NCBI GenBank assembly: GCA_030620095.1
Contig: JAUTXW010000143.1
Span: forward strand, 1,282,501-1,346,500
Length of the DNA stretch: 64,000 nt
Direction: 5' to 3'
DNA from: Kuschelorhynchus macadamiae
Taxonomy: Eukaryota; Arthropoda; Insecta; Coleoptera; Curculionidae
In this document: piece by piece, positions 36,605 to 48,611 of the stretch
Numbering within the stretch: the first letter of the stretch is position 1
How the letters are laid out: each line of letters begins with the position of its first letter
Notes under the pieces: model-generated
Seen by the model: only the letters and a program-made list of their open reading frames with translations
Databases searched by the model: none
What the model was told of the DNA's origin: nothing
Translations under genes and position numbers: made by a program

Positions 36605-37545
36605 TTTGAAAACGACTAAATTCGCGGTCGCGAGAAATTATATGCCACAGCTCAAATTGGTTCGTTATTGGGCAACTGCCGTGTGCAAAATACGGCCTAC
36701 GCCATATTTTATTTCATACAGCAATATATGGTTGGTGACTGCTCAGTTGGGGTCAAAGTGTCAAAGATATTTAATAGCTATTTATGCCACTAGTGTGAAA
36801 AATGCGAAAACGAATATTTGTTTATAAAACCTAAAAATAAAGGAAAAAAAGGAATTTGAAAAGGAGATATTGTTTATTTCAGTATTATTTGCTTAGAGGG
36901 TTTAATATTAGTTTTCGTTCAATAATTATTTTCTAAAACTGATAATACTTCTACTGAAGACTAAGATATAGGGTCGGATTCAGTTTTAAAGATTTCGAAC
37001 CGGATTTTTCCAAAAACTACGTACGTTGAGTTTTCTATTTTTTCTTAGCTTATCAATAAACCAGTAATCATTTATTCGCGTAAAATCACTGATGCAAAAG
37101 AGACAACTCAAAGAAAAAAACAATATAATATTACTGGAGATATCTTCAACTTATTAAATGCAGTAGTGACAAAGACAAGTAGACAGCTTGCTTATTGTCA
37201 TTCATAACATGAATACTGAAATAACTTAAACTTTTAGAACTGACTGACACAGTTAATGTATTAAAAAGTGCCTTGTATTCGTCTAAGTTAGCCTACATTT
37301 AAATTCACTGGGAACGCGTGTAAAACTCGACTTTTTTTACGAAACATTTTTCACAATTGAAATGACATACGGAATAGAGGTTATTTCCCTGTGGTTTGAA
37401 ATTGTTGATTACGTTCAATTTTTCACCGAATGTAACATAGACGAAAGCGGGTAAATATGAACAAAACTTGCTGTCTACATTAACAAATGAGAAAATTTAT
37501 CATTTCATTCTTACAAACTATAAAGTAATATGTTTTTTTATTATA
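36605..37545 (+). repeat. Dispersed about 0.9-kb repeat, copy 2
   Basis: Direct-orientation partner of 28500-29405, about 8.1 kb apart. Similarity runs from CTCAAATTGGTTCG through AATAGAGGTTATTTCCCTGT to AACAAATGAGAAA, with indels. Confidence 0.65.
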
Positions 37546-37698
37546 GCGGTTCAAGATGAGTTTTCCATTTTTTTTCAAAGTTGCACACAATATAAATAAA
37601 TTAATAACAATTACATTTGCACTAAAACAAAAACCGAAACATTAAAAAAGTAATTAGATATTAAATGGTTATTAGATTAGAAAATAATGATGAATATA

Positions 37699-38817
37699 CA
37701 GGGTACGTCAAACTCAGTGGCCTACTTGAAGTATCTAGAGAACTACAGATGGCAAAAGCAAGTCTTTTTATTGAGTCAAGTCAGTCGAGTCATCAGCATT
37801 AAATGAATCGTGTCACTGACTCGAGTCATTTATCGGAGGAAAGAGAGGAGAGGAGAGCATACCTGTGATTTCTTACTTGCCGCAAGCGACGGCGCGGCGT
37901 ACTGCTGACGATTCGCTGGATGCTCAGTGAATCACCCGCATTTACAGATTTCAACTTGGTTTGCATGCGGACGGATAAGTTATTTTTGCCCCTAACTAGC
38001 AGATCACGCATTTTAATGAACATTTCTGTAATTTTATGCATGTTTGGTTAATAGGTTATTAAGGCTAGTAATTCCCCGGATTCTGAATGCGGCGTAGATG
38101 TGTTTAATTGATATGATATTTTAATCATTATTATTCGCAATTATTAACAGTGTGCCCTTGGATAATATTTTGAAAATTAAAAGTTAGGTAGCAACCTCAA
38201 GATTAGAAAAACAAACGAGTGTAGTGTGGGAATACTTTACTCGTATAACTCCTTAAGTTATAGGTTTTGCTTGCTTTTGTAAATTATAAATACTTAAATA
38301 AATATATTTTGTAATGTTCTAATCGTCTTTATATTTTATTTATAATTTATTAACTTTATTCTATTATTGTGTGAAAGTCTAGGGTGCAAATATGAATTAC
38401 ACTCATTTATAATCATTGTTGGTTAGCATCGAAATAAACAAATTATGTTTCTTTTAGTATTAGGAATAAAAAATAAGCAAATGAAAAACCCCTTCCGTCT
38501 ATCAGTTATGTAAAAATATTGACAATTAAATAATATTTAATTCATCCGCGACCGACTGTCAGGCATAAAACAAAGAACGGTTCACACATTGTTCCGCTGT
38601 ACACGAGTAACGAGAGCTGAAGCAGGAGTCAGAGAGTGTACGTAGTAAGTGAATTTAGCAGTCGTTTGAGATTCGAGACTCGAGTGATTTTAAGATGAGT
38701 GACTCGAGTTATACATTAAAATCAAAGATCGGATCACTCGAACCGAACCACTCACTCACTAGCCACCTCTATAGAGAACCAATGAAAATACAACTGAAAA
38801 TTTGGCTGTAGCCATAG
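37699..38817. repeat. Region bounded by GACTCGAGTC-rich segments
   Basis: After a mariner-type end (TATACAGGGTACGTC, 37699) come clusters of ACTCGAGTCA: 37780-37830 (CAGTCGAGTCATC, CTGACTCGAGTCATTTA) and 38670-38755 (GAGACTCGAGTGATTTT, GAGTGACTCGAGTTATAC, ACTCGAACCGAACC). They face each other in part and enclose about 0.85 kb with a GC-rich patch (37850-37990). A 71-codon minus frame (37826-38041) covers the patch but is unrecognised. Possibly a non-autonomous DNA element; no TSD found. Confidence 0.4.
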
Positions 38818-39385
38818 ATGAACATAAACTTTCTTTTTAAAATATTTTAGATTATAAGGTGTTGCCGCTTCTCTCTTAAACAGATGGCAATATACGTTTT
38901 TTGAATGGAAGGCCCTGTATTAAAGCTCTGCAACTTCCGAACAACTTAACTTTGAACAAAGTTTTCACTTTCTGATCTTAGTTTTTAGTTATCTGTCTCC
39001 TGCCACCAATTTTTATTTTGACAGAAAATTATACATTTTGACACTTCCTGTCAAACCGGAAATTTGTGTGGGTAAATAGATAATTAAAAACTAAAATAGG
39101 AAAGTGAAATCCATTTTGTTCCTAGTTTGTTAGTTAATAAACTTCAAATTCATTTGGCAGTTAATAAGCTTCAAATGGTCAAAAATTGCAATTTTCAACT
39201 GTCATTTTCTGAATTTAGGTATAGCAAACATAGTACAAAAAGTATTTGGAATGTTCAGGGAAAGATAAAAAACAATAATATACGGGACACTCTATTTAGA
39301 AAACGGATGTTGCCACCGGTTTAAGGTAGAAGTGGCAACACCACAAAATTTAAAATATTTTAGAAAGAAGGTTTATGCTTACCTA
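38818..39385. repeat. Two-level inverted repeat (foldback element)
   Basis: Outer arms of about 100 bp: 38818-38920 (AAAATATTTTAGA, AAGGTGTTGCCGCTT, GGCCCTGTATTA) and 39285-39385 in inverse (TACGGGACAC, AGTGGCAACACC, AAAATATTTTAGA). Inner arms of about 62 bp: 38945-39005 and 39070-39135 (CACTTTCTGATCTTAGTTTT with AAAACTAAAATAGGAAAGTG). No coding region; a MITE-like structure. Confidence 0.6.
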
Positions 39386-40084
39386 TGGCTAGGAATATTT
39401 TAAAGAGCAGCAAAAATGTTAAGGTAAGTGAATGAAACTTTCCTAAATATGAAAAAGGAGTTGGATAAAATCTTATTTAAATTATATTCACAATAGAACA
39501 CTAAGCGTTATTTCTATTTGTAAATGTTGCAAAAGAAGATAACCTCGTATTACATTTACTATAGCTTAAAGAAACTTTTGCTATTTTGTGAGAAGTTTCA
39601 TGACTTAAGATGAACGATATTCCTAGGCAGTATATCTAGAGCATCCAATGAGGCGGGTTTACTTCATTTTGGTGAACAATGTTTTAGCGGATGGATGTTC
39701 ATTCCGAGGGTAGATCCGTGCACTACTGTCGTTTTGAAAATAACAGTTTTGCTGACGTTTCGCCAAAATCACATTTGGCATTTTCGGAGCTTTGTAGCTC
39801 GCGCCCGATTACAGACTGAAGTGTTAATGAGTGCGAAGGTTCCTACTCACAGCCGGAATTTATATCTGAGCGGCGGTTGGTCGTTATTCACAGTCCTGGT
39901 ATGGAATACTTGGAATACTATATACTCCTTGGTTTTTCAATTTGATTTTGTCTTTTTGGGTTTTCATATAATTTACCTATGGTTGGTTGTGGCTTGTGTA
40001 TTGTTTGTATGTTGTGTTTTCTAAGAATTATTCCAATTCGATCTCTTGTACATTTAAATAACATACGGTAAGGCTACTTGGAGC

Positions 40085-41488
40085 CAGTGGCGGCTCTTCC
40101 ATAGGGTCATTCGGTCAGTGACCCCCCAAACCCCCCAAAAATATTTCAGAAAATAAATTGTTCGTTTGACCGTCCCTCCTAATAGTTGTAATAAAACGCG
40201 AACCTTTAGAAAAGTTAAATATTAGCGGCGATTCGAATGGTCTCGTTGCGTTCTTTAAGCATAATAAAATGCGCTATACTAAGCTAGACTGGGCAGTCCG
40301 AATTGCCCTGATTACCTTATATTTTGACGAAAGTATCGGAAGATTTGACAGCTACCGAGCAGCCGAACGTGATAGCAAATGGAATACGAAATCGCGATTT
40401 GGTTCATCAGCCGGTCTCTTCGCATAATTCGATCGATCGGTCGCGGCATCACGTCAGCATGCGGAAGTTCAATTGTTCAGAGGTCGCGCGGTCGATATTC
40501 TAACTAGATATTGTTTCAAACGTTTTTAATCTGTTTTACTACTGTATACTGTTTTTTGTAAAATATATTTTTTTATTTTTATGATCCATGTGTGAGTTGA
40601 AAATATACAGGAAATAAAATGTTGGTAGTGACTAGTGCAAAAAAATAAACAACTAAAAAGTGCTTACGAACTTAATTTTGCAAAAATAACCAATTTCAAG
40701 GTGGTCTATGTTTGAGTTGTGAATGTAGATGTCATAAAATATCGGTAGTGCAAAAAATTAAACAACTAAAGAGTGCTAACGAACTTAATTTTGAGAAAAT
40801 AACCGAATTCAAGATGTGGTCGCAATTTGCCAGAACTTAGTATACGAAAAACTAGTAAAGACAAAAATAAAGAGGTTCATCGAAACTTTCGCAAAAGTAT
40901 GTATGATTTAGCTAACTGGATATGTGGTTGTGAAGTCTCTTACTCATTTTACTGTTATGTTTGTTTGTCGTTTTCTGAGGACTCGTCGGACTCATTATGG
41001 TGCAAAACCGGTGTTAAAGACTTAAAACACTTTAAAATAAAAACACTTGCGTTTTCTGCACAATGAAATGTTTGGTGAACTATGCTACGATCGGAAGTGT
41101 TAATATTCGCACTCAGCTAGACACAGCTTATAGAAAATCCCTTAGAGATTTTAATGAAAATATATCCAAGAATCGTTATATTTTAAACAAAATTGGATTT
41201 TGTAAAATGTTGTGGGGCATTCGAGTTGGCACTACGTGGCCGTGATGAAACGGCTTTGTCTGAAAATCCAGGGGTTTTTCGAGGTCTTATAAATTTTGTT
41301 GAGAAGTTGGGCTAAGATAAACTATCCGCTTTAGCAATGTTAAGTATCGAAACATCGTTTATAACAGGAATGTGCGTGCAATTTTAACGAACGTGTCATT
41401 CAGATAAGATGTCTATTTTCATTTTAAGAATGCCTATTTTTAAATTTGTTATTGACCTCCTAATATAATTCATCACGAGCCGCCACTG
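40085..41488 (+). mobile_element. hAT element (1404 bp) inserted in the Penelope-like element
   Basis: TIRs CAGTGGCGGCTC (40085-40096) and GAGCCGCCACTG (41477-41488) are perfect 12-bp inverted copies. The 8-bp TSD CTTGGAGC lies at 40077-40084 and 41489-41496. Both are diagnostic of hAT. Removing the element restores continuous PLE sequence. The interior keeps parts of a hAT transposase, so it is an internally deleted, non-autonomous copy. Confidence 0.92.
40800..41320 (+). pseudogene. hAT transposase remnant (TTF-type zinc finger and start of the core)
   Basis: Frame 1 (40827-41066) contains NWICGCEVSYSFYCYVCLSF and a GVKDLKHF block, matching the TTF/ZMYM-type zinc finger at the N-terminus of one hAT branch (W, C-x2-C). 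Frame 2 (41063-41245) continues with NIRTQLDTAYRKSLRDFNEN and NRYILNKIGFCKMLWG. After a frameshift comes ALRGRDETALSENPGVFRGL. The rest of the RNase-H core and the hAT dimerisation region are missing. Confidence 0.7.
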
Positions 41489-41762
41489 CTTGGAGCCTTC
41501 CCAATTCATATTTTCGGTGTTTGTTGTTCGGGAATCTTATAATTATTTATTTCTCTCTCGATATAGAGCGATTTGTGTTAGACATTTTTCTTCAAAGCAC
41601 CAAATATTATATTAAATTTGTTTTGTCTCGTTTGAGTTGAGGATATTGGCCACAGCGGTGTGATCTTGCATTTAAATATTTGTCGGTATCTGTTGGGTTT
41701 CTATACACGGTATATTTGAAATGTCCGTTATGCAGTTTTGGGTCCAGAACAATTAAAAATTA

Positions 41763-43511
41763 AAGAACTCTAGATTAAATTATATTCTGGAATGGCAGAA
41801 AATTGTCAAGCATGTCGCCACATAATATATGCGTTATCAACATATCAAATCCATCCGAGCAATATTATATAGCAACATGGTCCTACAGAACTACAATTTT
41901 CTGGCTGACTTAAAAATTTGTAACATTATTAGAAGGATTAGCACAAAATAAAAGGGTAAAACATTAAAAATATTGTAATTAAAACATAGTGGACCCCTAG
42001 GAATATAAAATATCTGTAAAAAATCTTAAACATCTGAAAATAAAGCGTTTTTTTTACTACAATATTCACGTCTACATTATAAAACAGACATAAGAAAAAA
42101 ATAAAAAATACGCTAAGGCACAATTTATCATAAACCTTAGATCAACCCTCAGCCCCTCTCAATTAAAAATTTGAAAAGGTTTAAGTGATACCAAGCTTAA
42201 ATGGTTTTCAACATCCTTACATTTTGTCATCAAATTATATTAAAACTAAAAACCTTTCAAACTAGGTATCACTTGACTTGTTTTCCCGTTTGATATTTTT
42301 AAAGATAGTAAAGGAGTCTATTTCAGGTTTCTTGTAAAATATGCCCCACATTCTCTCCTTAGATAACATTGCTGTATTTATTTTTTAAAAACATTACATT
42401 CCTATTAATTGGGGTTTTTAAATCAATACTCTATAAGTTTAACTGTTATAATTGAACTGTTTAACTAATATTATATCGAGAAATCCAACAAAATAATCTG
42501 TTCTTCGAGATCTGTAATACTAAATACATTTTTTGCAAACAGCATTATGTAAACAACCATGCTGAGGTTATACCTATTTATGCTTGAATCATAACGTTAT
42601 GTATCTTCCTTTGTACTTCCTCCATGAAGACACGCAAAGTTGCTGAACTAATAGTGTCATATTGCCATATTGATAATCAATAAAGTCACCTTAAAGAGCA
42701 CATTTTAATTAAGGCAATACATTATTATTAGAACTGCTATCATCGGAATGTGGCCGACCTGTCTCTCTTCTACAAAGGACATGGATTTGGGTCAGACAAA
42801 ATAATTTGTCTTGTACATTTTGAGCATCCTTGTCAGCAGAATAAAGCCATCAGGTCGCAATAACCCAGATATTAAGGTTCTCATATTTTATAAATTATAT
42901 TAATGATCCCTCCCTAGACTATAATAAGGAAAGTCATTTTATGGATACCAAGAACAACTTTACCTACGAATGAACCTGTTGCGTCTATAAGAGAAGGTTT
43001 GATTTGATTGTAATTTGTCAACAAAGTGTGTCAAACAAAAAAGTAATTGAAATACCACGATTTTCTGTATTGTTCTGAACGAGATAAACTCTGTTATAAA
43101 GAGAAATAACAAAACAAATGAACCTTGTTTGATAGCATTAATGTGTTAAGACTGATAAATGTTTGAAGCAAGGCGCATGCTGTGAAGAATGAACCAATCG
43201 TTCTGAAGGCCTTAAAGAGCTGCCACGTAGGCAGCCACCGGCAGACGCTGTGGTAACGTGGTTTTATTTTTTATTTTGAAAAATGGGCAATGAATTCCAG
43301 TGAAGATGAAATATTTGTTATAGTTACTTGCTGGTGGAAGTAGGAAAAAATATAAGTAAAAATACGAAGACAATGAATTTATAATATATTCGCAAAAATA
43401 AGTTATATGATCTTTGGAACAAATATTGTTTCCAATTGCTCATAACTTTGCACCAACGCGCTTTATCAGAATTCTTCCTTAAAGTTCACTCGTTATCGGT
43501 TACTAAAGAAA
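41763..43511. other. Intergenic DNA, no gene identified
   Basis: AT-rich. Around 42898-43080 one plus frame reads INDPSLDYNKESHFMDTKNN and continues past a single TGA with coding-like composition; it may be an old gene or transposon fragment that I cannot assign. Nothing else supported. Confidence 0.3.
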
Positions 43512-43913
43512 TACAGGGTGTTTTTAATTAATCCATTTGATTATTAATTTCCTCATTTTAAGATTAAAATTTCATATAACCAGTTTCTAAAAAAATTACA
43601 AAACAGAATGGGAAATTTCAGAGGGTTGAAGGGGTTGCGACCTGGAAAAAAGTACCACCCAGTAGACTTCTCTAAAATGTATTATAACTGTTTCGTACAT
43701 ATTACCTATATTATACTGGATGACCAATTTAAATGATATAGCTCTAGATGTGTACGAGAGCGATGAAAAAAACTGCAAAAAAATTAAAATTTGAACACCC
43801 GTATCCCAGAAAGAAAGGCCTTGCAGATACATGTCTATATAAACGTTTAGTCTTAGAAATGGCCAAACAATGGCATCCTGCATTTTTAGCAATCAATTAA
43901 GAAACACCCTGTA
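43512..43913. mobile_element. Mariner-type MITE (about 400 bp)
   Basis: Left end CAGGGTGTTTTTAATTAAT and right end ATCAATTAAGAAACACCCTG are inverted copies, flanked by TA on each side (43512-43513, 43912-43913). No transposase. The 98-codon minus frame inside is a by-product of the repeat. Confidence 0.75.
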
Positions 43914-44113
43914 TACGTGTATCTGAAAAAATGCAGATGGCGCTGTTCAGGTGGGTGCGCACACTTTACGTACAATTTACTGTTACCTTAGCAGCCCGCA
44001 TCGCGGATGAGTATTTTTTCACTTATATTAATGTAGGTATTTCTTGCGAGGCATGTGGCGCGTACGGGTCGAACAATTCCAGCCAGCATGCGCTTACGTT
44101 ACACTTAAAGTAA
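43914..44113 (+). other. Unidentified GC-richer open frame
   Basis: A 60-codon frame from 43931 (apparent ATG) encodes FRWVRTLYVQFTVTLAARIA then ISCEACGAYGSNNSSQHALT. It directly follows the MITE and is much less AT-rich than the flanks. No recognised domain; it might be an exon fragment or a repeat. Confidence 0.25.
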
Positions 44114-44673
44114 AATTCATCTCACGATTACAAAAAAAATATTATAGAGACCGAAAAACGTTGTTTTTTTAACATTAAATAGAGATCTGCTTTTGTGATG
44201 ATCTTCGATTTAAAGTCGCATTACTGGTTTGTCAAAAATAATTTTTGAATTTGCTAGTTAATATTTGCATTGTCAAAAAGCAATTCATTAGTACAATTAT
44301 AATTTCATTCGGAAACAATAATTAATCAGGCTGTTGGAATTCAATATAGATAACCAAACTATTCTAAATAAGGTTTTACAAATTGAAAATTAATATTTGG
44401 TCAGTAATTTAAATTGGAATGTTCGGGATTTAATAACTTTGGTCCTTCCATCAAGAAGACAAAACGAAGGTCGATTTAGTATAGATTTATTTTAAGAGTT
44501 TTTTTTTTCATAGTACAGTAAGTGAAAGTGGCGTTCTTACAGTATACCAACATAACATCTGTCAGTCGAACGTCACCGATCAGCCATTTTTGATGGCCGT
44601 AGGACAAACAAATCTAATTTTTACACAGGAGTATATGGGGCTTTTCTTATTTATTTTTATTTTTTACCTAAAA

Positions 44674-44905
44674 ATGTCTTCTTTTTGTTGTATTGCAAAT
44701 TGTGGAAGTAGATTGATAATCGATACAATATTACTATTATTTTTAAGTTGCAAAAATTTTTAATTTTAGATATAAAAAACGATTGAGTGAACTTTCGTCG
44801 TTACGGCTGAAATGGACTACTGCAATAAGGAGATGATTTACCTACTACTGAATTAAAATAGGCCCAAGTGTGTGCAAAACATTTCATAATGATTTTATTA
44901 AAAAA
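44674..44905 (+). pseudogene. THAP zinc-finger domain remnant
   Basis: ATG at 44674 starts MSSFCCIANCGSR, the first half of the THAP C2CH finger (C-x4-C). A TTAATTTTAG acceptor at 44760-44769 opens a second block, YKKRLSELSSLRLKWTTAIRR, with the invariant Trp, followed by VCK and HF (C-x-x-H pair) after frameshifts near 44836 and 44877. THAP domains bind DNA and occur in host regulators and in P-element-like transposases. Which of these this is cannot be told; the frames are broken. Confidence 0.55.
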
Positions 44906-46189
44906 CTAAAATTAATCTAGCTAATTAACAATTATTATGATTCTCAATTGGGACTCTGCTCTAAGATATCTCTAATGGTTGTTTGAAAAAGTTATATTAC
45001 ATTTTGTACCTTTACATGTTTCAATGCTGTATTATTTTTTTATGCTTTACCAATATTAACTTAAATAATTAGCAGTATTTGTATGTACTATCTTGAGAGT
45101 TTTTAAATAGTTTTTACATTTATTCAACTCTGTAATTATTTTTTTTTAGTTTGGGAAAGCGAGGTAATCCTACTTACAAATTCATCGTATGAGGAATTTT
45201 ATTACGTACTTTAAGAACTAAATAATGTATACTGTTTAGATTGATATTATCCTAGCAAGAGTGTGGTAGCTGTGGTCTAAAGTTTACAGAATTCTTTTTA
45301 TGTATAAATCAAGCTATGATAACCATATACAGGGTGGTTACTTATTTAAAACTAACATTTACCGAAAGTGTTTCTCAGCAAAACTTATGACCCAATGAAG
45401 AAAGATCTTGTTATGCATTCAAGAAGGAAGTTCTTAACTTTATTAAATTATGACGGGTGGAAATCCAGACTCAGGATTACAAGTACGGTAAAGACATGGA
45501 CCTTCTTTTTAAAATTTGAGTTTCTCGATATCTTTTAAAAAAATAAGAGGGGAACAAAATTTAACCAATTTTTGTAGGGGCTCGACAGTATAATCCTGTC
45601 CTAGAGTGCAAGTATATAATTATATTTCTAGACGTAAGTAAATTTAAGTCTAGTAAAGAGTAAAGGTTTCATTACGCTGAAAAAAATTGAGTTCCTTTGC
45701 ACTCGTCACCAGGTTTATTGTAAAATGTTTCATTCTTATTATATTCACTCTGAAAATGTTATATATTCTTCACTCTGACATGCATGGCAATTTATTTAAG
45801 TGAAAACATGTTTGTTTTATTAATATGTGTTTAATTTATACAAAAAATATATTTACGGGGTGCAGTACATAATATTAAACACACAGATTGTACTAAGTTC
45901 AACTTGGATACACATACTTTAAATTGAACAACTAGGTAACTAACAATGTCCATATTTGTCACTGATGAAAAGTCTTTTGGATCTACACTACAAAAGAATC
46001 AAATTTTTAATTAAACAAATGTTTTGTTTGCACCGCTCGGCAACTTCGGCGTTTTCACTTCGAAGCCTCAAAAATTATTGTCATAACTAAATTTAAAACA
46101 AACACATAATTATAAAAAATGATCCCGTACAAAAAATGTACTAAATATATATAAAAATACTTGAAATTTGCTTTTAAATTATCACGGAC
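44906..46189. other. No gene identified
   Basis: AT-rich. One mariner-type end (TATACAGGGTGGTTACTTA) at about 45328 without a detected partner. AATAAA on the minus strand near 45714-45719 could serve the candidate exon at 46190-46375. Confidence 0.3.
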
Positions 46190-46375
46190 TCATACAGAAG
46201 AAAACAATGTTTGACCTGCGGCAGCCGTATTGACAGCAGTCAGAGCTGTTTTGTTGGACCGCCTAATAAGAAAATCTAAACCACGGGATGTGTGCCCAGC
46301 ACAGTTGATTTGGACATGTCGGACAATTTCCCGTTTTCGCTTATAAGTTGCTCTATATCTATACCCTTGAAGTTA
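46190..46375 (-). other. Candidate terminal exon, unidentified
   Basis: Minus strand: an acceptor-like TTACATAACTTCAAG ends at 46376. The frame is then open for about 60 codons (RATYKRKREIVRHVQINCAG, LDFLIRRSNKTALTAVNTAA, ending GQTLFSSV) to TGA at 46190-46192. Composition is strongly coding-like. However, the plus strand is also open here (VLTAVRAVLLDRLIRKSKPR), so strand is uncertain. No family recognised. Confidence 0.35.
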
Positions 46376-46515
46376 TGTAAGAGAATTTCTGTTTTATTTT
46401 GTTAGTTGGAAGGCGTTTTGTGATAACAGGACAATTTCTACTAAATTTAGAATAATGTAAAGTGAATATTTTCTTAATTACCATTAAGTTTACAATTATG
46501 CATTTAAAAAACCAC
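46376..46515. other. Spacer, no feature
   Basis: AT-rich sequence between the candidate exon and the tandem duplication. Confidence 0.25.
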
Positions 46516-46968
46516 TATAGTAAAAATCTGAATAGAGTCATTCAAAAAAATCGTTACTGTAAAATAAAAATATGTAAAAACAATCTAGATGAACAAACTA
46601 GTAACAAAATGTGTGCTACCCGCTTTTAGGTTTCTTAATATTGATGGCGTGGATTATCGCTTTAATAACTGCATGCTGACTACTTTTTTATCTCTTTGAA
46701 ATCTTATTTAAATTAGCAAAATACTTTTACTTCAGACCACCGGAAACACGGTAAAACCTCACTTTTATAGTAAGTATCTCAATAGGATCATTAAAAAAAT
46801 CGTTAGTGCAAAATAAAAAAATTTAAGGACAATTTAGGTGAACATACCAATAATGAAATGTGTGCTACACGCTTTCAGGTTTCTTAGTATTGGTAACGTC
46901 AGATTATGGCTTTACCTGCTATCCACTTTTTTATCTTCTTAAAATCTAATTTAAATTAGCAAAATACT
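46516..46968 (+). repeat. Tandem duplication of about 205 bp
   Basis: Unit 1 (46516-46725) and unit 2 (46766-46968) are direct copies separated by 40 bp. Both run from TATAGTAA through ATCGTTA...GCAAAATAAAA, GTGTGCTAC...CGCTTT, AGGTTTCTTA to AAATTAGCAAAATACT. They differ by scattered substitutions, so the duplication is not recent. Non-coding. Confidence 0.75.
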
Positions 46969-48605
46969 GATAGTGTAGGGCATCGAGTGAATGAAACTTC
47001 TTTGCGCCAGCCTAACAAAGAAATACGGTCGTATTAGGATAGTAGGAAGCCATTATTTATAAACTAATTCACTGACAATGATTTAAAACTTTTTAATGGA
47101 CGAATGTTAGGAAATAAAAAAACTTAGCCCATGGGATCCAGTGACATAACCGCTTTTGACAGGATGTAGGATTAGAGTACGACGTTGCCGATGATAAGCA
47201 AATTTATAACTACAATGGATTTTTCCTATGTATTAAATAAACTGAATTTGCAGAAAACTAAAATTTACAAAAACAGTACCAATAAATATTTTAGTAAATA
47301 TAAACAACTAAAATCTCTTTGTGTTTTAACTCTAAGTAGAAGTATTCTGTAAATATTTAAACCATCGTTCAATTTTTCTTCTACGAGCGAGCGAGGAGTA
47401 GCTTCCGGTACGCGATCGTAATTATTATTAGTGATTCGTTTAGTGAATGATGCGAAGAAAACTTTAGGAGAAACACAGGTGTGGGAAATAACTTCGTGAA
47501 ATTATTGCTAAAGTTTTTCTGCGAGTCGTCATCGAAATGTTTTTATATTTTAACTTCGCATAGACAGTCAATCAGTTTCATAAATTCTCCACATCAATCG
47601 CTCGAGCGCCATTAGTAGCCTGTTTTAAGTTTATTTACTTAGAATTATTGTAATGCCTATTTTAGGGCTGATAGAAATTAAAACGGAAAACAAAATATGA
47701 CCTTGCACCATTCCTAAGTGCCTAGATCGAAAATTTTTAGAAATTCGTGTTTTTTGACATTTGGTACATTGCATCTCGGTAACGGTACGTCTGGAAAGAA
47801 ATTTGCTAGAGGACCAATCGAAGAGGATAAACGACCGCGTCATTTGGAACAAAAGAAAATTCAGTTAAGTCTATAATAACTGATCAGTGGGGGAACTTTT
47901 TTCGAAACTGCAACAGTTTAATTTTTTGGGGTAGTACATTCTTTTCGGATGTCTCGACCAAAAATCTGGGACATGGATGGATCTCACTTAATAAAATTTA
48001 AAAAAAATATTTTTACCCTTACAATTTCAGCGTTTTTTTTTTAAATAGCGGGAATAGTTTACATGTTCCTAGGAAAACCCCAGGTAGGTAAAAAACCCAG
48101 GATGCCACAATTACGCTCTGGAATATACATGGCCGGCTATTTAGAAATATTTTTTTTTCATTTCTTCGATGTGTTTTACATTCAACCCTGTAGCATCTGA
48201 ACGGTTGATCCTAGATGAACCAAGTAAATACGAAGAAGAAATGTCAACATTTTTCTTATAGACTGGTGCACAATTGGGCTGGATCGGTGATAAGGTATTA
48301 AGCTTTAGTACCAGCGTATCGATACTTTCTGGGACAAAAACTACTAAGCAGATTTAAAAGCAAAAGTTTTAGCAAGTATTTGATGCCCACTTGGTAATAA
48401 ATAAAACATTTTGATCAAAGGTCTTAAAAGCTCATGAGTTATACAGGGAGAGTATAGAAAACGGTTTATAATTTCTTATAATTCTGAAATATTTTCCTTG
48501 TGAAAATGTACACTGCTTAAAACATCGATTTGGGATTTGGTGGTTTATTTGCAAAAGGCAAAATTGACAGGTTACTTTTAGAATATCTTAATGTAAAGGG
48601 AATGT
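46969..48605. other. Intergenic DNA, no gene identified
   Basis: A GC-richer patch near 47380-47430 (ACGAGCGAGCGAGGAGTAGC, then CGGTACGCGATCG) stands out but has no open frame. Near 47740-47860 a phrase with GGTAACGGTACGTCTGG resembles a dispersed repeat. Nothing firmer. Confidence 0.3.
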
Positions 48606-48611
48606 TTTTAC

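Larger units (their letters stand above)
39680..41762 (-). mobile_element. Penelope-like element, family A, minus-strand copy split by a hAT
   Basis: Read on the minus strand, 41762-41497 encodes PLE RT blocks (KLHNGHFKYTVYRNPTDTD-like), then a linker (LPYV..., then KTQHTNNTQATTN), and 40076-39930 contains ENPKRQNQIEKPRS-like sequence ending at CCAGGACTGTGA. The GIY-YIG domain is then deleted. The terminal repeat follows, with GGCGAAACGTCAGCAAAAC (39773-39755) and a GAATGAACATCC end near 39680. The copy is complementary to that at 27212, which keeps the endonuclease but lost the linker. Confidence 0.75.

Noticed and set aside
36540..36827. 95-codon plus-strand frame
   Set aside because: It overlaps the dispersed repeat, and the frame is not kept in the other copy at 28500.
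43596..43892. 98-codon minus-strand frame
   Set aside because: It lies wholly inside a 400-bp MITE, is hydrophobic and AT-biased, and resembles no transposase.
47631..47852. 73-codon minus-strand frame with C-x2-C (MQCTKCQKT)
   Set aside because: The surrounding sequence looks like a dispersed non-coding repeat, and the frame has no further domain features.
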